From the NCBI RefSeq assembly GCF_030814835.1, contig NZ_JAUSVS010000002.1:1-64000 (forward strand): 64,000 bases of DNA, read 5' to 3'. A program made the translations under genes and the position numbers. The stretch comes from Caulobacter ginsengisoli. Lineage in GTDB: Bacteria; Pseudomonadota; Alphaproteobacteria; Caulobacterales; Caulobacteraceae. This document shows positions 17,884 to 26,350 of this stretch, one piece after another. The notes under the pieces were generated by a model. The model worked only from the letters and a program-made list of their open reading frames with translations. It did no database searches and was not told the DNA's origin. Within the stretch, counting starts at the first letter, position 1. The number at the start of each line of letters is the position of its first letter.

Positions 17884-18068
17884 AATCCTCCCCCGGAGGG
17901 GGAGGGGGACCGCCGCGAAGCGGTGGTGGAGGGGGTTTGAGCCTACATGCAGGCGTCAGGAAAGAACGCGGCCGATCGGCTGAGATTTGCTGGACCAAGG
18001 TGGATGTAGGGGCCGACCCCCTCCACCACGCCTTCGGCGCGGTCCCCCTCCCCCTCCGGGGGAGGATT
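17884..18068. repeat. Large inverted repeat (REPIN-like, 53-bp arms)
   Basis: An arm at 17884-17936 (AATCCTCCCCCGGAGGGGGA onward) is repeated inverted at 18016-18068. Each arm also folds internally around GCGAAGC or GCCTTCGGC cores. It fills the gap between amidase and oxidoreductase genes. It is of the same general design as the other paired-hairpin elements here but with a different sequence. Confidence 0.85.
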
Positions 18069-18089
18069 TGATTAGAGAGGAACTTCACC

Positions 18090-19052
18090 ATGAAAGCCGC
18101 CGTCTATTACGAAAACGGTCCCCCCTCGGTTCTGAAATACGAGGACGTTCCAGACCCCACCCTGCACCCCAAGGGCGTCATCATCCGCGTCGAGGCGGTC
18201 AGCATCGAGGGTGGCGACACCCTCAATCGCGGCCGGGGCGCCCTGGCCACGCGGCCGCACATCGTCGGTTACCAGGCGGCCGGTGAGATCGTCGCCGTCG
18301 GGGCCGAGGTCGAGCATCTGCGGATCGGCCAGAAGGTCACCACCGTCGACGGCTTCGGCAGCCACGCCGAGCTGCGGCCGGTTCCAGCGCGAAATTGCTG
18401 GGTCATTCCGGACGGCATGGATGTGCGCCAGGCCGCCGCCATTCCCGTGCCGTTCGGCACCGCCCACGACTGCCTGTTCGAGTTCGGCCGCCTGAAGGCC
18501 GGCGAGACGGTGCTGGTCCAGGCCGGGGCGTCCGGCGTCGGCATCGCCGCCATTCAGCTGGCCAAGCAGGCCGGGGCCCGGGTGCTGGCCACCGCCTCTT
18601 CGGACGAGCGGCTGGAAAAGCTCAAGCCCTATGGGATGGACGAGGGCATCAACTACGCTCGCGACGACGTCGCCAAGGCGGTGATGAAGCTGACCGACAA
18701 CAAAGGGGTCAACCTGGTGGTCGACAGCGTCGGCGGCTCGACCCTGCAGGGATCGCTGAACAGCCTGGGCTATCGCGGCCGGGTGTCGATGGTGGGCGCG
18801 GCCGGGCGCGAGCCGATGGTCGTCGATGTCGGCGGGCTGATGGGCGGCAACCGCTCGCTCAGCGGCGTCTTCCTGGGCGCCGAGATCATGACCGACCGGG
18901 TTCATGACAACATCCAGCGGCTGATCGAGGACGTCGCCTCGGGCAGGCTCAAGGTCCTGCTCGACAGGAGCTTCCCGCTCAGCGAGGCGGCCGCCGCCCA
19001 TGACTGGATCGAGAGCCGCCAGGCGGTCGGACGCGTCCTGCTGATTCCATGA
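18090..19052 (+). CDS. Zinc-independent alcohol dehydrogenase / quinone oxidoreductase family protein
   Basis: A 320-residue medium-chain dehydrogenase/reductase. The NADP-binding loop is QAGASGVGIAAIQLAKQ (144-160). The N-terminal GroES-like domain (VLKYEDVPDPTLHPKGV, then GYQAAGEIVAVG) lacks the Cys/His zinc ligands, which places it with the quinone oxidoreductases. AGGAACTTCACC precedes the ATG. Its last four bases overlap the start of the following acetyltransferase gene (ATGA), indicating coupling. The substrate is unknown. Confidence 0.9.
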   Translation: MKAAVYYENGPPSVLKYEDVPDPTLHPKGVIIRVEAVSIEGGDTLNRGRGALATRPHIVGYQAAGEIVAVGAEVEHLRIGQKVTTVDGFGSHAELRPVPARNCWVIPDGMDVRQAAAIPVPFGTAHDCLFEFGRLKAGETVLVQAGASGVGIAAIQLAKQAGARVLATASSDERLEKLKPYGMDEGINYARDDVAKAVMKLTDNKGVNLVVDSVGGSTLQGSLNSLGYRGRVSMVGAAGREPMVVDVGGLMGGNRSLSGVFLGAEIMTDRVHDNIQRLIEDVASGRLKVLLDRSFPLSEAAAAHDWIESRQAVGRVLLIP

Positions 19053-19606
19053 TCACGCTGGTCAGACCCGATCTGGACCACCTCGACCGCTATATCGAGG
19101 CGCTGGAGCGCGGCTGGTCGCCGGACAACATCCGGCTCAAGGTCGCCGCCGACGAGCAACTACAGCGGATCGCCGTGGACGCGCTCGGTTTCGTCAACGG
19201 CCTGGACGACCCCGAGGGCAAGCAGCCGCCGCTGAAGATGCCCGACGGCACGACGATGCGGCGGCTGCCGGGCTTCCACCGCTGGATCTGGGACGACGAC
19301 TTCTGCGGCTCGATCAGCCTGCGCTGGGAGCCTGGGACCTCGGCCCTGCCACCGCACGTGCTGGGCCATATCGGCTATGCCGTGGTGCCGTGGAAGGAAG
19401 GCCGCGGCTACGCGACCGAGGCCCTGCGCCAGATATTGCCGATGGCCCGCGAGGCCGGGTTGGAGGAGGTCAGCCTGACCGCCAACCCTGGCAATCCGGC
19501 TTCGCACAGGGTGATCTACAAGAATGGCGGGACCCTGGTCGGGCCCTTCACCAAGCCGGACGTCTATGGCGGCGGCGAGGGCTGGCTGTTCAGGATTGGG
19601 CTCTAG
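19049..19606 (+). CDS. GNAT-family N-acetyltransferase
   Basis: A 185-residue protein. HIGYAVVPWKEGRGYATEAL is the acetyl-CoA-binding motif A (the R/Q-x-x-G-x-G/A variant is GRGYAT). SLTANPGNPASHRVIYKNGG is motif B, typical of RimJ/RimL-like and YesJ-like acetyltransferases. It is translationally coupled to the oxidoreductase upstream. The acetyl acceptor cannot be predicted. Confidence 0.88.
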   Translation: MITLVRPDLDHLDRYIEALERGWSPDNIRLKVAADEQLQRIAVDALGFVNGLDDPEGKQPPLKMPDGTTMRRLPGFHRWIWDDDFCGSISLRWEPGTSALPPHVLGHIGYAVVPWKEGRGYATEALRQILPMAREAGLEEVSLTANPGNPASHRVIYKNGGTLVGPFTKPDVYGGGEGWLFRIGL

Positions 19607-19620
19607 TCAAACCACACCCA

Positions 19621-19753
19621 AATTCCCGCTCATCCCCGCGAAGGCGGGGACCCAGGCGTTTTTCGTTTCGGGCTTCCAGCCGCCGGGGCCCGTCAGAACG
19701 CTCGCAACAAGCAAAAAGCCTGGGTCCCCGCCTTCGCGGGGATGAGCGGAATT
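19621..19753. repeat. REPIN-like inverted repeat (CCCCGCGAAGGCGGGG core)
   Basis: Arms 19621-19657 and 19718-19753 are inverted copies (CCGCTCATCCCCGCG... and its complement). Each carries its own hairpin CCCCGCGAAGGCGGGG. It lies in the 159-base gap between convergent genes and shares its outer motif GATGAGCGG with the element at 22677-22784. Confidence 0.85.
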
Positions 19754-19764
19754 AAAAGTGTGCT

Positions 19765-20301
19765 CTAGCTGGCGGGCAGGGCGCCGTTCACCTGCACCAG
19801 GATCGCCTCGTCCATCGGGTGAAGCGTGAAAGCCCCGCCCTCGGCCTGAACCTTGCCGGCCCGCAGGGAAAGGCTGGCGCCGTCCACCTCGAAGGTGACG
19901 GCGGCGATGTTATCGCCGTCCATCTCGATCTGCAGGCCGCTGATCCGGCCGGTAGGCAGTTCGGTCAGGTCGCGGCGGCGGGACGTGGCGTCGGCGTCGA
20001 ACTCTTCGGTGTCCTCCTCGCCGGCTTCCAGCAGGTAGAGGCCCCAGGTGTCGTCATCCTCGGCCGTCGCCAGGCCGAAGCCGCCGGCCGAGGTGGCGGC
20101 GTGGAGGTAGCTGAGCTGCAGCATCGGCACGCCCGGGTCGCTCCAGACGTGGCCGGCCGCACGTTCGTCGAAAGCCAGCTCAATGCCGCTCCAGGCCGTG
20201 ACGGTATGACCGTTCAGGCCTTCCAGGGCCGCGGTCTGCATCGCCAGCCAGGCGGCCTTGATCTTGTTGTGCTTGGTGAGGCTGCCGCGACCGCCGCCCA
20301 T
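19765..20301 (-). CDS. Hypothetical protein, 178 residues
   Basis: I do not recognise this protein. It has no signal peptide or membrane segment. It is acidic, with a Glu/Asp-rich centre (EAGEEDTEEFDADATS) followed by beta-rich segments (ISGLQIEMDGDNIAAVTFEV, ASLSLRAGKVQAEGGAF). A GAGGAA ribosome site sits 7 bases before the ATG, and GC-codon usage matches the neighbours. It is likely a real cytoplasmic protein. Confidence 0.6.
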   Translation of the reverse strand: MGGGRGSLTKHNKIKAAWLAMQTAALEGLNGHTVTAWSGIELAFDERAAGHVWSDPGVPMLQLSYLHAATSAGGFGLATAEDDDTWGLYLLEAGEEDTEEFDADATSRRRDLTELPTGRISGLQIEMDGDNIAAVTFEVDGASLSLRAGKVQAEGGAFTLHPMDEAILVQVNGALPAS

Positions 20302-20381
20302 GGGCTGTTCCTCGACGCTACTGGCCGGCCCGCCGGATTGCAGCGACTGATCGGCCCAAAGGCGGCTGATGGCAAGGGCGG

Positions 20382-21524
20382 CTAGATCGCCAGATGCTCG
20401 CCCGCGCCGTAGGCCGCCCGCTCCACCGCGCTGAACACGTCCAGCACCTTGGGGTCGGCGAAGGGCAGGACCTGGGCGAACAACACCCCCGCCACGCCCG
20501 CCTTGGGATCGACCCAGTAGTAGCAGTTGGCCAGGCCCGCCCAGGCGAAGCTGCCCTCGCTGCGGCCGTCGCCACCGGCCTCGTCGGAATACATCGCCCC
20601 CAGGCTCCAGCGTTTGGAACGGCCGGGCAGGGGGTCGAAGTCGTTGCTGGCGGTGGGGTCGGCGGCCTTGAACACCCCGCAGTCGATCTCACCGACCTGG
20701 TTGGAGGTGAGCAGCTTCATCGAGCCCGGCGACAGCAGCTTGCCGCCGCCCTCGACCAGGGCGCCCAGCAGCTTGAGATAGTCGGGCGCGGTCGAATACA
20801 GCCCGCCGCCGCCCTGGATGAAGCTGGGCGGGGGCGGCATGGCAAAGGGGATGGGGGCCAGGCCGACCCCGGGGATGCGGGCATGCATGCCGGCGGCGCG
20901 CTCGGCCAACCGCGCATCCAGCACGAAGCTGGTGTCGGCCATGCCCAGCGGCTGGAAGATGCGCTCTTCGAACACCGTGGCCAGCGGCTTGCCGGTCACG
21001 GCGGTGATCAGCAGGCCGAGCCATTCGGTCGAGACCCCGTACTGCCAGCGCGTCCCCGCCTCGAACAGGCGCGGCAGGCGGTGGCCCTCGATCATCTCGA
21101 TGCCGTTCTCCTGGGCGTAGCGGCCGAGATCCGCGTCGGTGAACGGATAGCTGCAGCCGGAGGTGTGGGTCAGCAGGTGGCGGATGCGCACCGGCTCCCG
21201 GCTGGGGCGGAGCTTGGCCTTCCCGTCGGCGTCGAAGCCTTCGAAGATCGGCAGGTCGGCGAAGGCCGGCAGGTGGTCGGCTACCAGGTCCTCGACCCCG
21301 ACCTTGCCGTCATCGACCAGCTGCAGCACGGCGATGGAGGTGACCAGCTTGGTGCAGCTGGCGATCCAGAACACGCTGTCCTTCGTCATCGCCGCCGGGT
21401 CGGTCTTGGAGCGGGCGCCGGTAGCGGCCAGTTCGACCGCGCCGCCCTTGCGGACGATCCCGGCCACCAGGCCCGGCGCGGCCTCCGGATCGGCGGCGGT
21501 CAGCACCTGGTCCAGGCTCGTCAT
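20382..21524 (-). CDS. Serine hydrolase of the beta-lactamase/esterase (class C-like) family
   Basis: A 380-residue hydrolase without an obvious export signal. The catalytic SxxK is Ser56-Cys-Thr-Lys59 (FWIASCTKLVTSIAVLQ). Tyr162 in QYGVSTEWLG fits the second conserved motif. IRHLLTHTSGCSYPF (114-128) and FVLDARLAERAAGM are family-typical. Such proteins are mostly esterases, transesterases or D-aminopeptidases rather than true antibiotic-resistance enzymes. A GAGGA site precedes the ATG. Confidence 0.9.
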   Translation of the reverse strand: MTSLDQVLTAADPEAAPGLVAGIVRKGGAVELAATGARSKTDPAAMTKDSVFWIASCTKLVTSIAVLQLVDDGKVGVEDLVADHLPAFADLPIFEGFDADGKAKLRPSREPVRIRHLLTHTSGCSYPFTDADLGRYAQENGIEMIEGHRLPRLFEAGTRWQYGVSTEWLGLLITAVTGKPLATVFEERIFQPLGMADTSFVLDARLAERAAGMHARIPGVGLAPIPFAMPPPPSFIQGGGGLYSTAPDYLKLLGALVEGGGKLLSPGSMKLLTSNQVGEIDCGVFKAADPTASNDFDPLPGRSKRWSLGAMYSDEAGGDGRSEGSFAWAGLANCYYWVDPKAGVAGVLFAQVLPFADPKVLDVFSAVERAAYGAGEHLAI

Positions 21525-21613
21525 GGGATCGTCCTCAATCTCATATTAATTGCGTTCACCTTAGACTGGCGCCCAAGAACGTCCAGGCGCGAAGTTCCAG
21601 GGAGGAACGACCC

Positions 21614-22012
21614 ATGGCTTCGATCATGACCTCAAACTATCGGCGCAACGCGCTCGACCATTTCGAGCCCGAGCCCGACAGCGATCCCCAGGCCCAGCGC
21701 CGGCTGCGCGGCCTGCTGGAACAGATCGACTACACCGCCTACGCCGCCAACAAGGAAATCCTGGCCCAGACCGTGGGGGCGACAGGCCTGGCCCAGTTCC
21801 AGCACCTGGCGGTGGCCTCGGCCAGCGCCCGGGCCCGCTGGGTCAAGGAGGCCCTGACCTACGCCACCCAGGGTCAGACCCTCTCCGCTGAACAGGTCGC
21901 CCGGCTGACGGCCCTGCGCTCGGCCTATGAAGAGCTGACCGAGGCCTATGAGGCCATGCGGCGGATGGTCGAGCGCGGCTACCTGGCCTACGAGTCGACC
22001 CCCGCCGCTTGA
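21614..22012 (+). CDS. Hypothetical protein, 132 residues
   Basis: A helical, charged cytoplasmic protein with an N-terminal YRRNALDHFEPEPDSDPQAQ segment. The rest is predicted all-alpha (LEQIDYTAYAANKEILAQT, RLTALRSAYEELTEAYEAMR). GGGAGGAACGACCC precedes the ATG. I know no function. It is transcribed divergently from the serine hydrolase. Confidence 0.65.
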   Translation: MASIMTSNYRRNALDHFEPEPDSDPQAQRRLRGLLEQIDYTAYAANKEILAQTVGATGLAQFQHLAVASASARARWVKEALTYATQGQTLSAEQVARLTALRSAYEELTEAYEAMRRMVERGYLAYESTPAA

Positions 22013-22044
22013 CGATTCCGCGGAGCCATGGAAAACGCCGGTCC

Positions 22045-22122
22045 ATGGTCCTGAACCTCACCATCGCCAACCAGCAGCAACGCCGCAGACATCCGGCGGC
22101 CGCTGCGCGTGCGTGGAGATAG
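22045..22122 (+). CDS. Possible 25-residue leader peptide
   Basis: A short open frame (ATG 22045, stop TAG 22120-22122) encodes MVLNLTIANQQQRRRHPAA plus six residues, with three consecutive Gln and three consecutive Arg codons. It lies between two genes and upstream of a hairpin terminator (22159-22189) that precedes the next gene. The arrangement of short peptide, hairpin and gene resembles an attenuator. There is no strong ribosome site, so this is tentative. Confidence 0.3.
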   Translation: MVLNLTIANQQQRRRHPAAAARAWR

Positions 22123-22158
22123 GACCGGGCTCAGGCCCCGACTTTCCACCCTTCGACA

Positions 22159-22190
22159 GACCCGCCGCGATCCGGCGGGTCTTCGCGTTT
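22159..22190 (+). terminator. Intrinsic terminator or attenuator hairpin
   Basis: GACCCGCC at 22159-22166 pairs with GGCGGGTC at 22174-22181, followed by TTCGCGTTT. It is placed 147 bases after the 132-residue hypothetical gene and 45 bases before the next ATG, so it could end the first transcript or regulate the second. Confidence 0.6.
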
Positions 22191-22234
22191 CTGCGGGAGG
22201 CTCTGACCGGCGCGGCCTATCAGGAGCCTTTGAT

Positions 22235-22675
22235 ATGACCACCCATCCCATCTTCGTTTCCGACGCCGAGATCGCCGCCATCGCCGATGGGGTGATGGAT
22301 CTGAGCCTGCCCAAGCCGGCCTGGACCCACGCCGCCCATTTCGCGGCGGCCTGCTGGCTGATCCGCAAGCGTCCCGACATCGCGCCCGAGCGCGACATGC
22401 CGGGGCTGATCCGCGCCTACAACCTGGCCACCGGGGTGATGAACACCGACAGCGAAGGCTATCACGAGACCATCACCCAGGCTTCGCTGCGGGGCGCCCG
22501 GGCGGTGCTGGCGGCGCTCGAGGACGCGCCGCTGCCCGTGGCGCTGAATGCGCTGCTGGCCGGGGAATTGGGGGACAAGAACTGGCCGCTGGCCTACTGG
22601 ACGCGCGCGCGGCTGTTCTCGGCCGAGGCGCGGCGAGGGTGGGTCGAGCCCGACCTCCAGCCGCTACCGTTCTGA
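22235..22675 (+). CDS. Hypothetical protein, 146 residues
   Basis: The protein begins MTTHPIFVSDAEIAAIADG and contains WTHAAHFAAACWLIRKRPD (about 29-47), a His-containing helix, then YHETITQASLRGARAVLA. The frame is open upstream to 22109, but AGGAG lies 9 bases before the ATG at 22235. There is no signal peptide. I recognise it only as a small helical protein of the kind conserved in Proteobacteria; no function is offered. Confidence 0.65.
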   Translation: MTTHPIFVSDAEIAAIADGVMDLSLPKPAWTHAAHFAAACWLIRKRPDIAPERDMPGLIRAYNLATGVMNTDSEGYHETITQASLRGARAVLAALEDAPLPVALNALLAGELGDKNWPLAYWTRARLFSAEARRGWVEPDLQPLPF

Positions 22676-22676
22676 T

Positions 22677-22784
22677 CCGCTCATCCGCGAGAAAGCGGGT
22701 CCCGGTTTCAAGCCGGCCACCGGGAGAGGGGAAGCCTATGGCCGGCGACGCGAAACCAGGGCCCGCTTCCGCGGGGATGAGCGG
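22677..22784. repeat. REPIN-like inverted repeat
   Basis: CCGCTCATCCGCG... at 22677-22709 is inverted at 22752-22784 (...CGCGGGGATGAGCGG), with some mismatches. It shares the outer GATGAGCGG and the GCGGG(G)-core hairpin with the repeat at 19621-19753, so the two belong to one family. It lies between convergent genes. Confidence 0.75.
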
Positions 22785-22792
22785 ACCTGACG

Positions 22793-23044
22793 TCAGTCGA
22801 GGTCGGTGTTGGCCAGGTCCATGCGGCGCAGCTTGAAGAAGCCGCCTTCGCCATTGACCGTCACCCGCGAGGGGCGGCCGGCGTCGAGGGCGGCCCTGGC
22901 CTGCTTGCAGGCCCAGGCGCGGGCGGCTTCGTGGCTGACGGCGAGGTGCTCGTAGGCGCCCTCGTGCTCGACCGCCCAGCCGCTGTTCAGGCGCATGACG
23001 GTGAAGGTGTCGGGTTCGTCGAAGGCGGTGTGCAGGCGGGCCAT
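22793..23044 (-). CDS. Small DUF2188-like protein
   Basis: An 83-residue protein. TVMRLNSGWAVEHEGAYEH, followed by a helix AARAWACKQARAALDAG and a strand SRVTVNGEGGF, resembles the DUF2188 fold. It starts 2 bases after the stop of the small membrane protein gene upstream, so the two are cotranscribed. The function is unknown. Confidence 0.6.
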   Translation of the reverse strand: MARLHTAFDEPDTFTVMRLNSGWAVEHEGAYEHLAVSHEAARAWACKQARAALDAGRPSRVTVNGEGGFFKLRRMDLANTDLD

Positions 23045-23046
23045 GT

Positions 23047-23229
23047 TCAGAGCTCCGGTTGCGTGCGGTTGGAAACCAGGGTGAGGCTGGGCGGACCAGA
23101 GACGGCCGGGTTCTTGGCGGCCGGCTGGTCGTCGAAAAGGTGCGTCAGGAAGCGGCTGGACCGCATCAGCGTGGCGACCAAAAGACAGGCGGCGGCGCAG
23201 CTGGCTGTAAACAGTGTGAGGAATACCAT
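23047..23229 (-). CDS. Small single-pass membrane protein
   Basis: A 60-residue protein with one hydrophobic segment (VFLTLFTASCAAACLLVATL, residues 2-21) and a polar C-terminal tail. A perfect AAGGAGG ribosome site 5 bases before the ATG makes it very likely to be translated despite its size. It is the first gene of a two-gene unit with the DUF2188-like protein. Confidence 0.7.
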   Translation of the reverse strand: MVFLTLFTASCAAACLLVATLMRSSRFLTHLFDDQPAAKNPAVSGPPSLTLVSNRTQPEL

Positions 23230-23391
23230 GGGGGCCTCCTTTTACCTGTTGTTAACCTATCGCCGATGAACCGATACTGAACGCGACGTAGGTGTTTCGT
23301 GTCATCAACATGACGAAGACTTGAGTTGTCGGCCATGCGACATCCTGCCGTCGCGAGGAGTCAGATTGACGCAGGGGTTGCGCGCCGCGTT

Positions 23392-24438
23392 TTAGTTGCG
23401 CGGAGGGTAACTATGCGTCCCGCCCCAGGGATCGGCGACGGTCTCGATCTCGCCGTCGGGGCCGCAGCCCAGGTAGCCGGGGCCGATCGGCACCTTGCCG
23501 TGGCCGCCGGGGATATCCAGCACATAGGTCGGCTGGGCCAGCCCCGAGAGCCGGCCGCGCATCGCCGCCAGTATGGCCTGGCCGCGGGCGATGGGGACGC
23601 GCAGATGGCCCGTGCCGGGGGCCAGGTCCATCTGGTGCAGGTAGTAGGGCTTGATCCGCGTCTCGACGAAGGCCCGCATCAGGGCGCCCAGGGTCTCGGG
23701 GTCATCGTTGACCCCGGCCAGCAGCACGGTCTGGCTGACCAGGGCCAAGCCCGCCGCGATCAGCCGGCCGCAGGCGGCTCTGGCGGCGGGGGTCAGCTCG
23801 CGGGCGTGGTTGGCGTGGACGGCCAGCCACACCGCCTTGCCGGGGCAGGCGAGGGCGGCGGTCAGTTCAGGCGTAATGGCGTCGGGGTCGGCGGTCGGCA
23901 GGCGGGTGTGCAGCCGCACCACCTTCACATGCTCGATCTCGGCCAGCCGCGCCATGATCTCGCCGAGCCGCCGGGGCGAGAGCACCAGCGGGTCGCCGCC
24001 GGTCAGGATGACCTCCCAGATCTCCGGCCGGCCGGCGATATAGGCCAGGGCCGTCTCCAGCGCCTCGCCGGTCAGCGGCGCCTCGCCACCGGGGCCGACC
24101 ATCTCGCGCCGGAAGCAGAAGCGGCAATAGACGGCGCAGGTGTGGGTGACCTTGAGCAGCACCCGGTCGGGATAGCGGTGGACCACGCCGGGGACCGGCA
24201 TGTGGGCGTGGTCGCCGATGGGGTCGGGGCTTTCGTTGGCCGCGACGTCGAGTTCGGCCTCGCTGGGGGTGAACTGCCGGGCGATGGGGTCGCGCGGATC
24301 GGCCGGGTCGATCAGCTCGGCCAGGACGGGGGTGATGGCCACCGCATAACGCGCCGCCACGGCCTGCAGGCTCGCCACCCGGTCGGGGGCGATCAGGCCG
24401 GCCTCGGCTAGAGCGGACGATGTGCGCAGGACGGTCAT
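23392..24438 (-). CDS. epmB: EF-P (R)-beta-lysine-generating lysine 2,3-aminomutase (EpmB-like)
   Basis: A 348-residue radical-SAM enzyme of the KamA/YjeK family. The iron-sulfur cluster motif CAVYCRFC (Cys101, 105, 108) and a PLP-lysine in PGGHGKVPIGP (Lys315) are visible. LTGGDPLVLSPRRL is the SAM-binding GGD block. In E. coli EpmB makes the beta-lysine that EpmA attaches to EF-P. Here it follows the epmA gene and is divergent from efp, which supports that role over catabolic lysine aminomutase. A TTG start at 24459 is also possible; I prefer the ATG at 24438, though neither has a strong ribosome site. Confidence 0.88.
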   Translation of the reverse strand: MTVLRTSSALAEAGLIAPDRVASLQAVAARYAVAITPVLAELIDPADPRDPIARQFTPSEAELDVAANESPDPIGDHAHMPVPGVVHRYPDRVLLKVTHTCAVYCRFCFRREMVGPGGEAPLTGEALETALAYIAGRPEIWEVILTGGDPLVLSPRRLGEIMARLAEIEHVKVVRLHTRLPTADPDAITPELTAALACPGKAVWLAVHANHARELTPAARAACGRLIAAGLALVSQTVLLAGVNDDPETLGALMRAFVETRIKPYYLHQMDLAPGTGHLRVPIARGQAILAAMRGRLSGLAQPTYVLDIPGGHGKVPIGPGYLGCGPDGEIETVADPWGGTHSYPPRN

Positions 24439-24489
24439 GGAGCGGCGGTTCTGGCGCAAGTGCGCGGCTAGAGCAACTTCCCCGGGGTG

Positions 24490-25506
24490 TTAGTCGGCCA
24501 CGGGAACCCACAGCACCTGCTCGATCCGCTCCGCCCCAGTCGCCAGCATGACCAGCCTATCGAAGCCCAGCGCCGCGCCGCTGGCCGGCGGCATGATGGC
24601 CAAGGCCGCCAGGAAGTCCTCGTCGATCGGATAGGCCTGGCCGTAGACCCGGGTCATCTCGGCCATCTCGGCCTCGAAGCGGCGCCGCTGCTCGGCCGGG
24701 TCGGTGAGTTCGCCGAAGGCGTTGGCCAGCTCGACCCCGCAGGCATAGAGCTCGAAACGTTCGGCGACGCGGGGATCGGACGGTTTGGGCCGGGCCAGGG
24801 CCGCCTCGGCCGCCGGGTATTCGCAGAGGATGGTGGGGCGGCCGATGCCCAGGAACGGCTCGATCTTCTCCACCAACACGCGGCTGAAGACGTCAGCCCA
24901 GACGTCGTCCTCGGCGACCCGGATACCGGCATCGCGCGCCGCCGCCGCCAGCCCGTCGCGGTCCTCCAGGTTGGCCAGCAGGTCGATCCCGGCGAATCGC
25001 TCGAAGGCCTCGGCCAGGGTCACCCGCTCCGGTTCGGCGAACGGATCGGCCTCCAGGCCGCGCCAGGTCAGCCGCCTGGCGCCCACCGTCTCCGCCGCCA
25101 CCGCCAGCAGCGCGGCGCAGTCGGCCATCAGCGTCTCGTACGGCTCACCCGCCCGATACCACTCCAGCATGGTGAACTCGGGATGATGCAACGGCCCGCG
25201 CTCGCGGTTGCGCCAGACCTTGCCCAGGCTGACGATCCGCCGCTCGCCGGCCGCCAGCAGCTTCTTGGCGGCGAACTCCGGCGAGGTATGCAGGTAGAGG
25301 GGCGAACGCTCGCCGGCCGTGGTGACGGCCTCCGTCGCGAAGGCGTGCAGGTGGGTCTCGTTCCCCGGTGAAACCTGCAGGCCCGCCGCCTCGATCTCCA
25401 CGAACCCGCGCGCGGCAAACCAGGCGCGGGTCGCCGCCGTCACCGCGTTGCGCGCCAGCAGGCGGGGCCGGCGGTCGGCGTGGCGGTCGGGGGTCCACCA
25501 GGGCAA
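24490..25506 (-). CDS. epmA: EF-P--(R)-beta-lysine ligase EpmA (GenX/PoxA)
   Basis: A 338-residue class II aminoacyl-tRNA-synthetase-like protein. Motif 2 is [20 protein letters not shown] (96-115) and motif 3 is [12 protein letters not shown] (310-321). It lacks the N-terminal anticodon-binding domain of LysS, as expected of EpmA, which attaches beta-lysine to EF-P rather than to tRNA. The frame opens with TTG (protein begins [10 protein letters not shown]), and a strong GAGGAG site 7 bases before the TTG supports this rare start. It shares a 101-base intergenic region with divergent efp and is followed by epmB. Confidence 0.93.
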   Translation of the reverse strand: MPWWTPDRHADRRPRLLARNAVTAATRAWFAARGFVEIEAAGLQVSPGNETHLHAFATEAVTTAGERSPLYLHTSPEFAAKKLLAAGERRIVSLGKVWRNRERGPLHHPEFTMLEWYRAGEPYETLMADCAALLAVAAETVGARRLTWRGLEADPFAEPERVTLAEAFERFAGIDLLANLEDRDGLAAAARDAGIRVAEDDVWADVFSRVLVEKIEPFLGIGRPTILCEYPAAEAALARPKPSDPRVAERFELYACGVELANAFGELTDPAEQRRRFEAEMAEMTRVYGQAYPIDEDFLAALAIMPPASGAALGFDRLVMLATGAERIEQVLWVPVAD

Positions 25507-25607
25507 GTTCGCTCCTCGGTTTGGCTATCTGGCCGTTGATGGCTATAGGAAGCGCCGAACATCACCAAGGCCGCGAATACGCCGGCCACAAGTCTCGAGG
25601 TCTCTAC

Positions 25608-26174
25608 GTGAAGGTCGCCGCCTCTTCGCTCCGCAAGGGCAATGTCATCGATATGGACGGCAAGCTCTACGTGGCGCTGTCCGTCCAGAACATCCACCCC
25701 GGCAAGGGCACCCCGGTGACCCAGGTCGACATGCGCCGCATCTCCGACGGCGTGAAGGTCTCCGAGCGGTGGCGCACCACCGAGTCGGTCGAGCGGGCCA
25801 TCGTCGATGAGCGCCCCTACACCTTCCTCTATTCGGACGGCGAAGGGTTCCACTTCATGAACCCCGAGAACTACGACCAGGTCGTGGCCAGCGTCGACGT
25901 GGTCGGCGACGCCGCCGCCTATCTGCAGGACGGCATGACCGTCTCGCTGATGACCCATGACGACATCCCGCTGGCGGTCGAACTGCCGGCCCGCGTCACC
26001 CTGGAGATCGCCGACACCGAGCCGGCCGTGAAGGGCCAGACCTCGTCGGGCAGCTACAAGCCCGCCATCATGACCAACGGCCAGCGGGTCATGGTCCCGC
26101 CGTACCTGACCGTCGGCACCCGCATCGTCGTCCTCACCGAGGACGGCACCTATTACGAGCGGGCCAAGGACTAG
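25608..26174 (+). CDS. efp: Translation elongation factor P
   Basis: A 188-residue protein, exactly the usual EF-P length. It relieves ribosome stalling at polyproline. The loop HPGKGTP carries Lys33, the residue modified with beta-lysine. [14 protein letters not shown] and the C-terminal [20 protein letters not shown] block are characteristic. The frame is open further upstream (25368), but the family length and alignment place the start at GTG 25608, preceded by GAGG. It is divergent from its modification genes epmA and epmB. Confidence 0.95.
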   Translation: MKVAASSLRKGNVIDMDGKLYVALSVQNIHPGKGTPVTQVDMRRISDGVKVSERWRTTESVERAIVDERPYTFLYSDGEGFHFMNPENYDQVVASVDVVGDAAAYLQDGMTVSLMTHDDIPLAVELPARVTLEIADTEPAVKGQTSSGSYKPAIMTNGQRVMVPPYLTVGTRIVVLTEDGTYYERAKD

Positions 26175-26185
26175 GCTTTCTAGAA

Positions 26186-26338
26186 CCCTTCCTCCTCGAT
26201 GGAGGAAGGGCAGGGTTGGTGGTGCGCGCTCGGAGCCTGGGCGACTGGCTCAGGGTGGCGACCACGCCTCCCCGAGTGCTTCCGGAAACGCACTGCCACC
26301 ACCACCATCCCCGCCCTTCCTCCATCGAGGAGGAAGGG
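26186..26338. repeat. Paired palindromic hairpins between efp and MATE gene
   Basis: A palindrome CCCTTCCTCC-TCGAT-GGAGGAAGGG at 26186-26210 recurs in inverted form at 26314-26338. Internal sequences (GGTTGGTGGTG against CACCACCACC) are also complementary. It occupies the gap between the convergent efp and exporter genes and may also terminate transcription. Confidence 0.8.
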
Positions 26339-26350
26339 AGAAGACAGTGG

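Noticed and set aside
23236-23256. CtrA-box-like TTAA-N7-TAAA upstream of the small membrane protein gene (minus strand)
   Set aside because: Only one half site is intact, and it overlaps the region next to the ribosome site, so the evidence is too weak to list.
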